Source: Paramecium tetraurelia (Eukaryota > Ciliophora > Oligohymenophorea > Peniculida > Parameciidae). From it: a DNA stretch of 64,000 bases. Below are positions 36,722 to 48,003 of this stretch, in pieces. The stretch is from contig NW_001799533.1 in assembly GCF_000165425.1 (NCBI RefSeq), positions 189,127 through 253,126 of the forward strand, in the 5' to 3' direction. Each line of letters begins with the position of its first letter. Position 1 is the first letter of the stretch. The notes beneath the pieces were generated by a model, which was given only the letters and a program-made list of their open reading frames with translations, was not told the DNA's origin and ran no database searches. A program made the position numbers and the translations under genes.

Positions 36722-38830
36722 ACTTTAATTATTTTATATAATTATTATATTTTCTTTAAGAAAAATCTAAACATCCAGCAAATAAATTTGATTCAAAGAT
36801 TCAATAAACATAAAAATTACTAGACTATATTTTTTATCCTTTTCATAGTTCTGAATTCTATTTGATTTTTATCGATTAATTGATTCAGATATAAACCCAA
36901 ACTATTTAAATTAAACCTAAAATTTAGTTTCATTTTTATTTCACTTCATTTTGTATAAGATTGCATTCATTTTTAGCTTAGATATCAAATACATTTTTTT
37001 AGATCCCTTCTTTTCACTTAGAGTAATTAGTTGTAATCTATGTTCATCAATATTTGAAGCTCTTCATTTAAAATTAGTAGATTGATAAAATATTTTATGT
37101 CAAATATAAATCCAACTATTTTTATTCTGATTAATTCGGTTTTAATATTTATTATTTTTATCAAACCCATAATTTAAAACTTTTGACTTTTATATTTAAG
37201 AAGAAATTAGTTATTTAAAAATTCAATTGAAAATATAAGTAACTTACTAAGAAGAATTTTTAAGATAGCAAGAAGTGCATTTTGGAAAAGATTTGATATT
37301 AATTATATGGATGCATTTATAAACGCTATCTATATACCTATAATAATTTAAAATTGAAATATTAATTCGGATTCTAAGTGGATTTCTCAAAATAATTACA
37401 AGAATATATATATTTTAAAGAAAAAAAAAGTGTTTAGTAGTAATGTGTTAGAAGATTGGCATTTTAGAGTTTGGAAAATATCTTTTGGATGCGTGAAACT
37501 GAAAAAAGAAATTTAAAAACACTCTATATGTCAGAAAGATCTTTGTATTGTACCTAGTTTGTTAAATTATTTCTCGAATTATTCTTTTAGAAGATTATTA
37601 ATACCCTTTAAACCTTTAGAATACCAAATTATTAATTATTGTATACCATATTATTTATATGATTATGAAAATGCTTTTCATTGAAAAAATGGAACATTTA
37701 CTAATTACTTTTAAAATAATTTTAGAAATTTTAACATGATTCCAATTAGATTGAAAATCTAGAATAGTTTTAGTTTTTTTCCCGTTTAAATATAGAATTG
37801 TTTTAAAATTAAAATGCCACTATTTGTTATAAAAATAAGATTTGAATAACAAATGAAATTTCTTATAGAGTTTTTCAAAAGATTCTTAATTGTCCTTATT
37901 ATTGAAATAATTTTTTTGATATTTGGAACTTTGGAATGATTCTAATATGTTTATCGAAAATATGAAGTATTTGGATTTAAGAATCCTTTACATAATTCTA
38001 TTAGTAGATTATCTATTGCTTTAAGAATTAGATTCTTAATCGAGACTAATTAAAAACAATTAATTTATTAATTGACACTTAAAAAATGCCTTAAGTAAAA
38101 ATAGTAGTAGAATACCTTAGAAATAAAAAGAATTACTATCATTAAGATTATATTAATTACCTAATAAGATCCCTAATAATTAGAATGAGAAAATTAAATT
38201 CAGAACAGGAATTCAGAAATATTAGAAAAACTTTTTGAATTTTTTGGAACTTTTAGAACTTTTAGAATACTTAATGTTTTGGAAAATATGATTGGAATTT
38301 AATCTCTTAATTAATTAGATTGCTTAGTCTATTTTAGGATTATGACTTTAATAAATGAAGTTTTATATTAGGTACTAAGGGATTATGTTGTAAAATATTG
38401 AAAAAAGTGTTTCTTTTTGATATTTTATGATATAATAAATTAATATTTAGTATAATTCATGAAATTTATGAAGTTGAATCAAAGACTATTATCACCCTGC
38501 AATTTAAGTTTGTTGTTTTATGTATGAATTTTAAACAAATGAAGTATTCATAACGTGTTTAAGTACAATGTGATGTCCAACAGAAACTAAGACTGACTTT
38601 GTTTAATTCCTGATATTTGTTCAGATGAATAATTCAAGTAGATTACTTTATAATAGGATTCCAATCTTGGTTTCTGTTTCAACTTAATTTTACCAATATC
38701 TGTTGCTAGTGCTCATTGTATTTACTAATACCATGTGGAACATCACAAGATTTTGAACAAAAGATTATGCAAAATGAAAAAGAATGTAGTTAACTTAATT
38801 TTAGGATAAATAACTTGAATTTGAAGAAAG
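36722..38830. other. Gene-poor A+T-rich region, no intact gene
   Basis: About 2.1 kb without a convincing gene. The frame around 37.2-37.95 kb on the plus strand is open except for two TGAs and yields Ile/Phe/Lys/Asn-rich peptide, but runs of that length arise by chance with a single stop codon in A+T-rich DNA. Several phrases recur (for example TTTAGAACTTTTAGAA near 38255). Confidence 0.45.
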
Positions 38831-39420
38831 AAAAACTAAAGAGAAAATAATAATTCAAACCCATAGAAAATCAGAAGAAGAGAGATTTATTCAAATATAA
38901 TGGAATGAAGAGATTTAAGAACCTTAACTACAATTATAAATCAACAACCAAAATCTTACATATTGACGTAGATAGATTATTATTAGGCTACGTCGCTGGA
39001 GTAGTAGTGTTTTATCAAGACCCCTGAATTATACCTAAAAAATAAAAGTTAGATCTGAACCTAAGATACTCTTAATTAAATTGAAGTAGATAAATTAATT
39101 TTAGGTTCAAATGCTTTGTTACTCATGTTGAACTCTTAAAAAACTAAGAAAAATCAATCAAAAATTTTCAAAATTTTATTACATTCAAAGAAGATCTAAA
39201 TTAATCGAAGTAACTAACCTTATTTTAGATTCCTCACCTGATGTATGATTAGAAAACTTTGATTAATAAATGTGAATTAGATCTCTAAAAAATTCTAAAC
39301 AAAGAAACATGTGTTTGAATCTTAGTATTGAATTCTAATGATAATTTTGAATATAAAGAACGTGTCAGAATACAAAATAGCTTATAAAGAAGATCTATCC
39401 TTTATATTTATCAAGTAATG
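38831..39420 (+). pseudogene. Possible relic of a beta-propeller-like repeat gene
   Basis: Three related segments about 120 bp apart (starting near 38965, 39083 and 39207) each translate to a similar phrase: IDVDRLLLGY, IEVDKLILGS and IEVTNLILDS. The first continues VAGVVVFYQ, reminiscent of a WD40-type strand. TGA codons and frame changes interrupt the reading. This fits a decayed repeat-protein gene, but the units are very diverged. Confidence 0.3.
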
Positions 39421-40740
39421 GATTCTATATTAGATTCACTGACTGTGTAGTACTTTTAGAAGAATTAATTGAAGCTTTAGAAGAGTAAAGACTTTGTTTT
39501 AAAGTATTTATTTTAACAAAATCAGAAAATAAATTGTTGATGTTTTGACTCCTTGTTGAACCAAAAGATCCACCCTTTAACAAAGATGAATTCTTTTCTT
39601 TCGATTCCAGAACCGCGAAGATGATAGAACTAAGGAATAATGACCAACTTGCCAGAGACACACTAAAGAAGATTAAGACTTAAGACAATATCGAGTAGCC
39701 AAATGAGATCCAATAGAGACAGAGAGACTATCCAGAAAGACATAGAAGTTTCTACCTTGTTCTTTTCCAGTTGAGCCAATTATCAATATTTCTTGAGAAC
39801 CAAGTGGTCCACCCATGAGACAAGACTTAAGATAGAAGACATCCAAAACTTCTTTACCACGGAGAACGACAAGACTATTTTCAGATTTCCAAAAATTCTC
39901 TTCTAAGAAATAAGATTCCCTTTACAGAATGATTCCTTTACTTCCGACTTGACTTGATACCCAAGATCAACAATTCAGACTCAGACAAATCTTTCTAAGA
40001 TCCCTTTTCCTTTTAATTTGCAGACCTATCACGAAGATCAAATATTGTGGACCAATCTCAGATGCCAACCCTTTTATATTATCATATTAAGACAACCTTG
40101 TTGAGTTCCCAGATTTCTCTATTACTTAAGCAAAGACAATTTCCTTTAACTAAGAGACGATTTCCTTTAACTCAGAGACGATTCCTTATATTTTAAGAGC
40201 GAATTCAATGAGAATATTTCTTATTATCAATTTGTTTTTGGAGCCTTACTTGAAGAGCAAACAGAATTCCTTTTTAAGAACTATAAGACAGACAGACAAA
40301 CAGACCTTCGACAGAATTTATATTAATAATGCAGATGCTTTTTGTTATTTAAGTGCCTTTGTTGACTACTCGAGAATCCCTATTTATTCTAGATAATGAT
40401 TTGAAGTGCCATCCATTATTTCCTGAAGACCCCAATAAGACCCTGTTTTCTAATTTAAAATTCTTAACTATCCCTTTGACGAAAAGACCTTTTAAATCTG
40501 TTTTAAGATCACTATTTTTGATTTGATGATGCTTTTTTTTGGAATAATGAATTCCCTTGTGTCCTTCCTTGAAATGAACTGATAATTTGAGTTTGAAAGT
40601 GCAACCCAATTAAAGAGTAGAGCCAATCAATTAAGAGTTGTGCCTTCCCCTTTATTGAGTTGTGACTTGAGCCACCAAACCAAATTGGAAGTGTACACTT
40701 TGTGATAATTGCCCCCCTCCCCCGTTGCCCCTCCGGAGAT
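39421..40740. other. Compositionally odd region with degenerate frame and short tandem repeats
   Basis: G+C is visibly higher than in flanking genes. On the plus strand a frame from about 39.45 to 40.2 kb is interrupted by only a few TGAs and gives a polar peptide (EIQQRQRDYPERHRSFY). A 21-bp unit is repeated about three times at 40134-40196, and an AGAC repeat occurs at 40287-40305. No domain is recognised and no start or splice structure is convincing. Confidence 0.4.
40134..40196 (+). repeat. 21-bp tandem repeat, about three units
   Basis: Units begin at 40134, 40155 and 40176 (AGACRATTTCCTTTAACT then AAG or CAG; the third is diverged after AGACGATTCCTT). The period is a multiple of three, so it would encode heptads (RRFPLTQ) if translated. 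Confidence 0.75.
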
Positions 40741-40870
40741 CCAATTTGTGTCCAATGAATATTAATTCATGGAAAATTGGTCCCTTTCCCATAAATTTTA
40801 TGGTTGCCTTAGAATTGTGTATGTGCAATTAAGTCCCTTCAACACATTGATGTGTTTGATATATAAAAAA
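40741..40870. other. Cluster of three imperfect hairpins followed by a TATATAAAA box
   Basis: Hairpin one spans 40741-40780: outer arms CCAATTT and AAATTGG, inner arms ATGAAT and ATTCAT. Hairpin two is 40789-40803 (CCATAAA/TTTATGG). Hairpin three is 40841-40856 (AACACAT/ATGTGTT). TATATAAAAAA follows at 40860-40870. They lie just downstream of a C-rich run (40709-40735) that is exceptional in this window. This could be a structured RNA, a promoter or part of a mobile-element end. Confidence 0.45.
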
Positions 40871-41298
40871 CCCTTGGGCTTTGCTAAGAGACGTTAGACA
40901 TGCCGATTAGAGGAGAGAGAGCACCTAAAGAAAGAGAGGCGGAAGAAATAAACAGAGGGCGGACTTTGAGCAGGCTTAAGACAGAAAAGGAAAACTTGGA
41001 ATCAGAAAATGGATATGGAATTTGAGAACATGAAACTAAAGTTGGAAATGGAATCAGAAATTGGAATTGGATGAGACAAAGAAAAAGCGAAAGAAAAGAG
41101 AAAAAGGGCATGAAATCACAAATTATGCTTACAGGTAAATATTTATTAATAGGTACTCAAATCATAATGAAATGAAATTGGCATAACAGAATTGATTCAG
41201 AGAACTTAGACCACGGAGTGGAAAGAGAGTTTTGGATCAAGTTTGGATGTGAATTTTATACATTTGTACATAATTTAAATACAAACAAACAAAAAATA
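40871..41298. other. Purine-rich stretch downstream of hairpin cluster
   Basis: 40900-41110 is strongly purine-rich on the plus strand (GAGAGAG, AAAGAAAGAGAGGCGGAAG). A short plus frame from ATG 40901 gives a charged peptide ending at TGA near 41020. I do not call it a gene. Confidence 0.35.
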
Positions 41299-42810
41299 TC
41301 AATTTTCTTAATCATCTTTGAGTTAACCTTTTTTCTTATTGCTATTATTTTTGGCTGGAGTAGCTACCTGCCATTCAGGATAAGAGGAATCTCTATCATG
41401 ATGCAAATAACTAAAATTTTTAGAAGATATTACATCCATATTTTCTTTTCTTAATCATATTTAACACATGGGTCAGTAGATTAATGCAATCTGTCCAAAG
41501 CTCCTGAAATGATAGAACTCATTTTCTCTTCTGGTAAATTCTCATTTATGTATTGCGAATCTCTAACTAAATTGACAATATCTGCTCTTGTTCCAAATCC
41601 TTTTGGCAATCTTGCTGAAGCATCTCTTACTAGAGATAATATTGTAACATAGGTAGGTCTTTCATTCTTAAGCAATTCATGTTATCTTGGTTTTTAACTT
41701 GATCCTGATATTAGTTTCTTAGCCACGGGAGCCACTGTTACTTTAGAACCATCTATGCATGTAAAAGTATAAGGTTGGAGGGGATTTTAATATCTTTCTC
41801 TTTCTTATTTCCAATAGAATTCTAACCATTCTCTGTTGGTTTATCCATTAGGAATGTTAGACTCTTAAACATTTTAGGTTTGATTTTTATTCTATTACTT
41901 TATTGATTTTTTAGCTTGCATCAAAGCCAAAGTCATGGCAGTTGTAGCAATTGATGTTGATGTTAATGGAGCCAATGGTGTTATTGGAGTTATGATAAAT
42001 AAGGATTGGGCTGATGGTATAAATTACTATTGGATCTGAGGTTGAGGCTACAAAGAATATTGCTGAACATTAGCTGAGGATTATGATTGTGATGTTTATG
42101 TTGAAAATCCCTCCTCTTCAAATTCTTCATTATTGTCATCTAACTTCATTTATTTACTTATTTCATCATCATCTGAAATTGATGATGGAGATCTTTAAAA
42201 TATGATTCTTTTCTTCCTTTAAAGTGCATTCTAAATTCTGTTCTGATCTTTATGAAAACTATCATATAGATTTGAATAATATTCATTCAAATGATTTCTA
42301 GAGATCTTCTGTTCCAATTTATCACATATTTCTTTATTCCTTGTGAAATATCCACTTTTCATTTTTGTCAGGAAAATATTTAATGGGCTTCCGAATTGAA
42401 AATTTTTAGTGCCTTCTATCACATCTTGGAATAATTGCAAATCTGCCTCAGGTAATAGGCAACATAAAGAATCAATTTCTTGTTTTGTGAAATTGTCAAC
42501 AGAAAAGACCTATTATATAAATCTCATTACATTTTCCAAAGATGACAAGGCCATAATACTCAATGGGAAATTATATTATTGACCTTTGTAATACAGAATG
42601 ATTTTGTCTCCCTAAAATACTAGAAATTATTAACACAACATTTACTCACTTTATTCTTCATCTTCTCCTTCATCACTTGAAAACTATTTATAATTGTCAT
42701 ATAGCATTTCTAACAATATTATTCACACAATTACATTATTCTACAAACTACTCTAGGTTCTTCTTATTGATTTAATAGGTCTTTTGATAATGATCAACAC
42801 GCGAATTCAT
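41299..42810 (-). CDS. NFRKB: NFRKB-like subunit of the INO80 chromatin remodeller
   Basis: Four exons (introns of 25, 30 and 23 nt) encode 477 residues, exact in frame. The N-terminal part holds a DEUBAD-type domain: LPEADLQLFQDVIEG, NFQFGSPLNIFLTKMKSGYF, matching the NFRKB pattern of LPExD...FGNPL..F...LxxGYF. The C-terminal part holds the NFRKB winged-helix: VTILSLVRDASARLPKGFGT, SGALDRLHQSTDPCVKYD and IYLHHDRD, where the last phrase is completed only by removing the 23-nt intron. NFRKB sits in INO80, a nucleosome-sliding complex, where its DEUBAD inhibits the deubiquitinase UCH37. The middle is Pro/Thr/Ser-rich. The animal protein is much longer, so this is a compact version. Confidence 0.88.
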
Positions 42811-42854
42811 TAACAAATTTAGAATATAAAAAATAAGTTATTATAAATTCAAAT

Positions 42855-45492
42855 TCATGGTTCTTTTGAATTCTTTACTTCATTAATTACAGAGATTATA
42901 TCTATAATCTTGATTGGCTTTGATACAAAAGCATCGAATCCTTTCTATTGGCATTTCTCTTTTTCTTTTAAATCATCATATCCAGTCAATGCAATAATAT
43001 AGCTTTTTGGAACGAGATTGTTGTTCTCCTATACTTTATTATATTTTATCAATACCAGTAATCGAATTTATTCAGTAGCTTCGTATCCATTCATTATGGG
43101 CATAGTCAAATCCATGAATATATATTGATATCTTTGATCATTAGTAATACCCGATTTTATCTTTTGAAGCGCTTATTCTCCATTGTAAGCTTCTTCAACT
43201 GTTATAAAATCGTATTTGGTTAAAATCAATCGAAATGCAATCACATTGACAGGGGAATCATCTACAACTAAAATTGTACAAGGTTCTGGGAATAGCTTTT
43301 TCATCATGTCATCAATAGATTCGGTTATTTATAAAGGTTTGCGTTGTCTATTCTAAAGTGGGGGTGATTCCATACTATCAATTTGATACAAAGGAGTATT
43401 CAAAGAGCTATTAATATCAACTTACTTATTGATTTTCTTAATCAACTTGGCATGAGTAAGTTCGCTATTTAATTCAAGATACTATTCCATGTTTTTCTAT
43501 TTTGAATGATCTGAATCTTCAACACTGCATATATAGCAGAGATTGCCAAAGTTCCCTTGATTTTCATGTTTAACTTAACACTTTTTTTAGGTCTTCTTTC
43601 TCTGAACCTTTCTGAGTTAGTAAATTGAATTAGACAATTTTCTATCTTGAATTTCTTGTAGAGTTGAAATACCTTTTTTATTTAGTTTCTTTTGGTTCTG
43701 CATTGGAGGTGCCAATAGAGATTAATTGAAAATAGTAAATTAGGATGTTAGTAATTAATTAGCAGAATTTTGATCATCTGATATCTATTTTGTATCCTGT
43801 TTATAAAAGTTTGTCATCTCTTTTGAATTGGTAATGGTGGTCAGATTTCTTTAATCATTATTAATATAAACATCAAAACTAAATTTAGAACCCACTCCAA
43901 CTTAACTTATCAAATCAATATTATCAGTTGGTCCTAATAATCCAACCAATTTCTTACAAATAACTAACCCCAATCCAATGCCATGCTTATTTGAACCATT
44001 ATTGGTGAAATCAAATGTTCCATACATCTAAAATAACTTAGGTTTCACATTATCGGGAATGCCCACTCCTGTGTCTGAGACACTTATGGTGATAAGTCTG
44101 ACTTACTAATTTTCAATTTCACTATTTTTATAATCAACAACTATGTCGATTTTGCCCTTTTCTGTAAATTTTAGAGAATTACTTAAAAGATTCAACAAAA
44201 TTTATTTGATTCGATTAGGATCAGAATACATCAACCTATCTCCAAAAGTAATCTTCTTTTGCACAATTATGCCCTTCTGATTTGCTTAAAGGGAGACCAG
44301 ATCAATGATTTCTTAGACGATGGCTTGGATGTAGAAGGTTGTATTGGTTAATCTTAAGTTGTTCTTTTGTATCCTCGAAAAATCCAGGATGTCACTGATC
44401 ATATACAATAATAATTGAGCCCACTTTTTTAGTATAATTAAATAATTAATCTCCACTTAATCAACGACTATTCTACAGAAATTATTAATATAAATACTAT
44501 TCTAAATATTATACAATGGCAACAATTCCATTTATGGGAGTCTTGAAATCATGTGACACACTAACCAAGAGGTCATCTTTATATTGGTCTCTCAATTTTA
44601 ATTCTTCTATTTATTATAACTATTGCTTTTCGGATTGCGATTAGAAAATCAACATGATGGCTGGCTACTATTCCCAAATGACTTCAAGGACATCAATATC
44701 AGCAGGAAAGTAGTTTTGGATTTACTCCTTTTGTTATATTGTTGTTGAGTAAGTTTCAAGAGTGCAATGTTCAAATCGTTTTTTGCTATGATATTGATAT
44801 GACCTGTTTTTTAAAAACTTTTTTTTATTTAAGTAGGTTGCCAGACATTCTTTGTTTGATTTAGATGTAATATTCTTGATAATTTAAGGCGTAAGTCCGT
44901 GATAATCAATTCTAAATTAATTTGTCATGAACTTGTATTCTAGCATTAAATCATATCATGCACTCATCTTAAATGATGCAAACAGATATAGGAAGGGATT
45001 CTTAGAAGAAATCAAAGATTTAGCCAATCTGATGTTTCTCATCGCTTGGGGTTTTATGCTTCAAATATAGGGCTATATGATTAATTCAAATTAATACATC
45101 TCAGAATCATGATCAAATATCCAAATATGGTGAGATAAGCCAATGGTTACGAGCTAAAATGACTCCTAAAAAGGATGTAAAAGAAGCAAAACACAAAATA
45201 TATTATTTTCTATGTGTCAAGTAAAATGAAAGCGCTTAATAACAATCTCATACTTAGATAAAAACCTAATATCTAATATAACAATGGTTTTTACATTTTC
45301 ATCTGCGTCCAATAATTCATTTGATAGACATACACTCCCTATAAGCAAAATTAATAAAATTTTTTGTCCGAAACATCCAAATATCAATAGTAAATCTATT
45401 AACAAATAGTAATTATCTGTTTAGTCAGTAACTCCATTATAAATTGCTAGTACAACGGATTATAAAATCAATGTGCCAATAATAATTATCAT
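42855..45492 (-). CDS. Membrane hybrid histidine kinase with C-terminal receiver
   Basis: N-terminus: several membrane helices (45.1-45.5 kb), then a linker possibly of PAS type. The dimerisation helix has the phospho-acceptor VSHDFKTPINGI. The ATPase domain has LSNSLKFTEKG (N box), DTGVGIP (G1) and GIGLGLVICKK (G2). The receiver has paired acids LVVDDS, phospho-aspartate MDLTMP, ALTG and SKP. All residues needed for His-to-Asp phosphorelay are present. A 22-nt and two 25-nt introns plus a 27-nt one in the receiver can be placed. One problem: near 44951 (TGA) the frame shifts by one nucleotide, and no intron of normal size fixes it; a 52- or 53-nt intron would, or the sequence carries a frameshift. 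The gene is otherwise intact. Confidence 0.85.
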
Positions 45493-45739
45493 TTATTTTA
45501 ATTAAATAATTATATATGTATATTTCTTATTTCTATTCCTAGACTTCCACATACATATATTATATATTAATAAATATATAACAAAAATATTATTTCTAAG
45601 TATCTTTTTTTCATTCTTTAATGCCGATAGATTTAAACAAGAATTCGTTATTCTTTATTTGTCTGTTATTTCAATATTTAATATCAAACCACTGCACATA
45701 ATAATGATAAAGACATATTCATCTGTTATATGTACTATA
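45493..45739. other. A+T-rich upstream region of the histidine kinase
   Basis: Short A/T-rich stretch with TA runs. Nothing beyond a possible promoter is seen. Confidence 0.35.
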
Positions 45740-46008
45740 TAAATCTTTGCTGCCTTTATACCCATTAACAATAGGCATGTCAATATTCATGGAATGAATC
45801 TATTCTACAACTAGGTAGTATCAGATTAATTATTCTTCACCATTCCTAAGGTCTTGATTCCCTCATAAGTTCGATCATATTTGATGATAAAATAATTTAA
45901 GATCATAATAAATGCTAAATGATTGATATGGATATCACTTAGAATCAGCAAATATTTTATGATATTATATGTTAATCTTGCTTTTCTGAGGGACCTAAAC
46001 ACATTCAT
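45740..46008 (-). pseudogene. Decayed response-regulator receiver domain
   Basis: On the minus strand, 45946 to 45830 reads DIHINHLAFIMILNYFIIKY, which parallels DSPVNVIAFRLILTKYDF in the intact receiver of the neighbouring kinase gene. After a frame change and a TGA, 45790-45743 reads NIDMPIVNGYKGSKDL, parallel to MDLTMPIMNGYEATEQI. Order and spacing match one receiver domain on the same strand. TGA codons and the frame shift show it is no longer functional. The remaining kinase parts are not recognisable upstream. It is probably a relic of a duplicated hybrid kinase gene. Confidence 0.55.
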
Positions 46009-46870
46009 TAGTTATAATTACAAAAACGAACTCATTATGATGGATTTATACTCAAATTTGTGATTATACATTTATAACATCTTAAATATTCGAGAATGGA
46101 AACTTTCTTTTTTATGATTGAACAATAGTTTTCTGCTTTGTAATTAGAATTTGTTATGTTTTGATTATAATTCAATTCAATGATTTTGAGTTATGTATTT
46201 TTTATAAATTATGTAAAAAAAAGTGATGTAATACAAGCTATAAAATAGAAATTGCGAATACAAAAAATATAAAATTGAGTAAATTCTACAAATCAGGCTT
46301 GGAATTGATATAAATAAATTATACTTTCTTTTCAGAGAATATTTAAGTTTTACTGTTTAATAATTTATTTATTTCCTAATCAATTATAAATTTACGTGTG
46401 AGAATATCAAGAAAATAAATAATGTAAATAGAATTACACCTTATCCTAATCTATTAATTTTGAAACTTGAAAAGGAATAGTTCAAAGTTGCTATAATAAA
46501 AAGTGTAAATAAGTTATCATAGAAGCTAAATTTGAAGCATTATAATTTTGAACTATTTCCAAAACCAATTTGGATTCAGCTCAATCAATATGATTAAATA
46601 ATAAAATTAGAGGCTGATATTATTTATATAAATATCTCAATAGAAACCTATACCAATAGAATGTTTAAGGGAATATATTCTCCTATGCTTTACTGCTTAT
46701 ATGCTTTAATCGGGTTATTCAAATAAGTAATATGAACTAAAAAACCTCATTAGAATTTTAGGCTGAAAATAAAAATAGAAATTTTGATTTTAAATGATTA
46801 TTTTCTTTTAGGATAAAAATAATAATAATGGGTACATCATTCAGGGGGTTGCTAGTAATAAAATTATTCA
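46009..46870. other. Intergenic region with one long plus-strand open frame
   Basis: A plus-strand frame from about 46350 to TGA 46732 is open for over 120 codons (includes LNLKHYNFELFPKPIWIQL). It lacks a clear start and has no recognisable domain, so I do not call it a gene, though a small exon-containing gene is possible. Confidence 0.3.
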
Positions 46871-47500
46871 TCAGACATTTGCCTACGTTTAAATTATTGG
46901 GCTGCTAAATAATGATTGGTGTTTACATGATATCATTCTTCCTGTAGATCTAGTTTCAAGGGATTTCCTAGCTAAATCATTATAGTCTTGATTGAGTTCT
47001 AAAATAATAAGACTGAAATATTACTTGTCCTCTTTAATATAATTTATTTGTATATTTCATTCTTTTCATTATCATGGTACCAATAATTTTTGTTATAAAT
47101 TGACGAAGCTGATTATAGTCGAGAGAGAAACTTTTGATTTTCTTAGTTAATTTTGAATTTCTCGAATTTTCGTTAGTTAAGATTGCTCACATGTGATAAA
47201 GATAATGGCAATTATCCAGAACTTTAACTTCTTAAATTTTATCTCTAAATATCCATCATTTTAGATAGCAAAATATTATTTTGATGCATGATTTTATTCT
47301 CCTCCTCTTTGTTAATTTTTATATATTAAATTACAATGACTATATTTGTTGTTAACTTTCGATAACGAATGAGATGGTTTCCATGGTTCTCCATTATTGA
47401 TTGTCTTCCTCACGTTTTTACAATTTAATAATAACCTCTCCTAATCAGAAACCAATTTCTTTTTCTAACATATTGGATTAATTGAGATTATATTCCACAT
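46871..47500 (-). CDS. CFAP97-like (KIAA1430/Hemingway domain) protein
   Basis: Three exons (introns 47307-47334, 28 nt, and 46999-47024, 26 nt) encode 191 residues; exon sum exact. The core phrase FKINQENQKFLSRLQSASS followed by YNKNYWYHD fits the KIAA1430 pattern of I..EN..LL.RL...... Y....W. Flanking regions are Asn/Gln/Ser-rich. KIAA1430-domain proteins (CFAP97, CFAP97D, fly Hemingway) are needed for building or stabilising ciliary axonemes. The assignment rests on this one short motif. The stop is the first of two adjacent TGAs. Confidence 0.65.
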
Positions 47501-48003
47501 TATAATTAATAAATTAATATATAAATCACCCCACTTACACATTCGCATATTTTTTCCTCATTCCCTTCATAATTTCTATTCCAAATCTCCATCTCCTGCG
47601 TATTACTATGCTGCAACCTAGAAAGACAATAAAATAATTAATGCCAAATGTGAAAATAACTTCTACTAATAATTATGATTGAAAGTCTAAGAATACTTCA
47701 TTTATTGAAAAGAGACTTAACTTTTATTTGTTCATTTTAATTAACTTATTATCCTATTTTAGGATTTTTTCAGTTATTCATGTTGAATTTTCAATTTATA
47801 TTCCATTATTGTATTATTAGTTTTAGAATGTAAAATGATAAGTTAAAATCGAATAGTCGCATTAGTTAGTTACACATTACTTATTTAAGATTGAAATAAT
47901 AATGAAATTTACAATTATATTTCAGTATTGTTGATAATTTTATAAATTTTAATTATTTTGCAAAATAAGATGAATCGAAAAGGCTGATGGAAGTGAAGAA
48001 GAG
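47501..48003. other. Divergent A+T-rich intergenic region
   Basis: About 500 bp between the CFAP97-like start (minus) and the next plus-strand gene. No repeats or RNA genes noticed. Confidence 0.35.

Noticed and set aside
37200-37960. Long plus-strand frame with two TGAs
   Set aside because: With only one stop codon in A+T-rich DNA such runs occur by chance; composition is that of random A/T sequence and no motif is visible.
40700-41110. Bacterial or viral insertion explaining the G+C rise
   Set aside because: No prokaryotic or viral gene, ribosome-binding site or recognisable domain is present; hairpins and purine runs alone do not support it.
46350-46734. Plus-strand open frame of over 120 codons
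   Set aside because: No convincing start, splice or domain; kept only as a remark.
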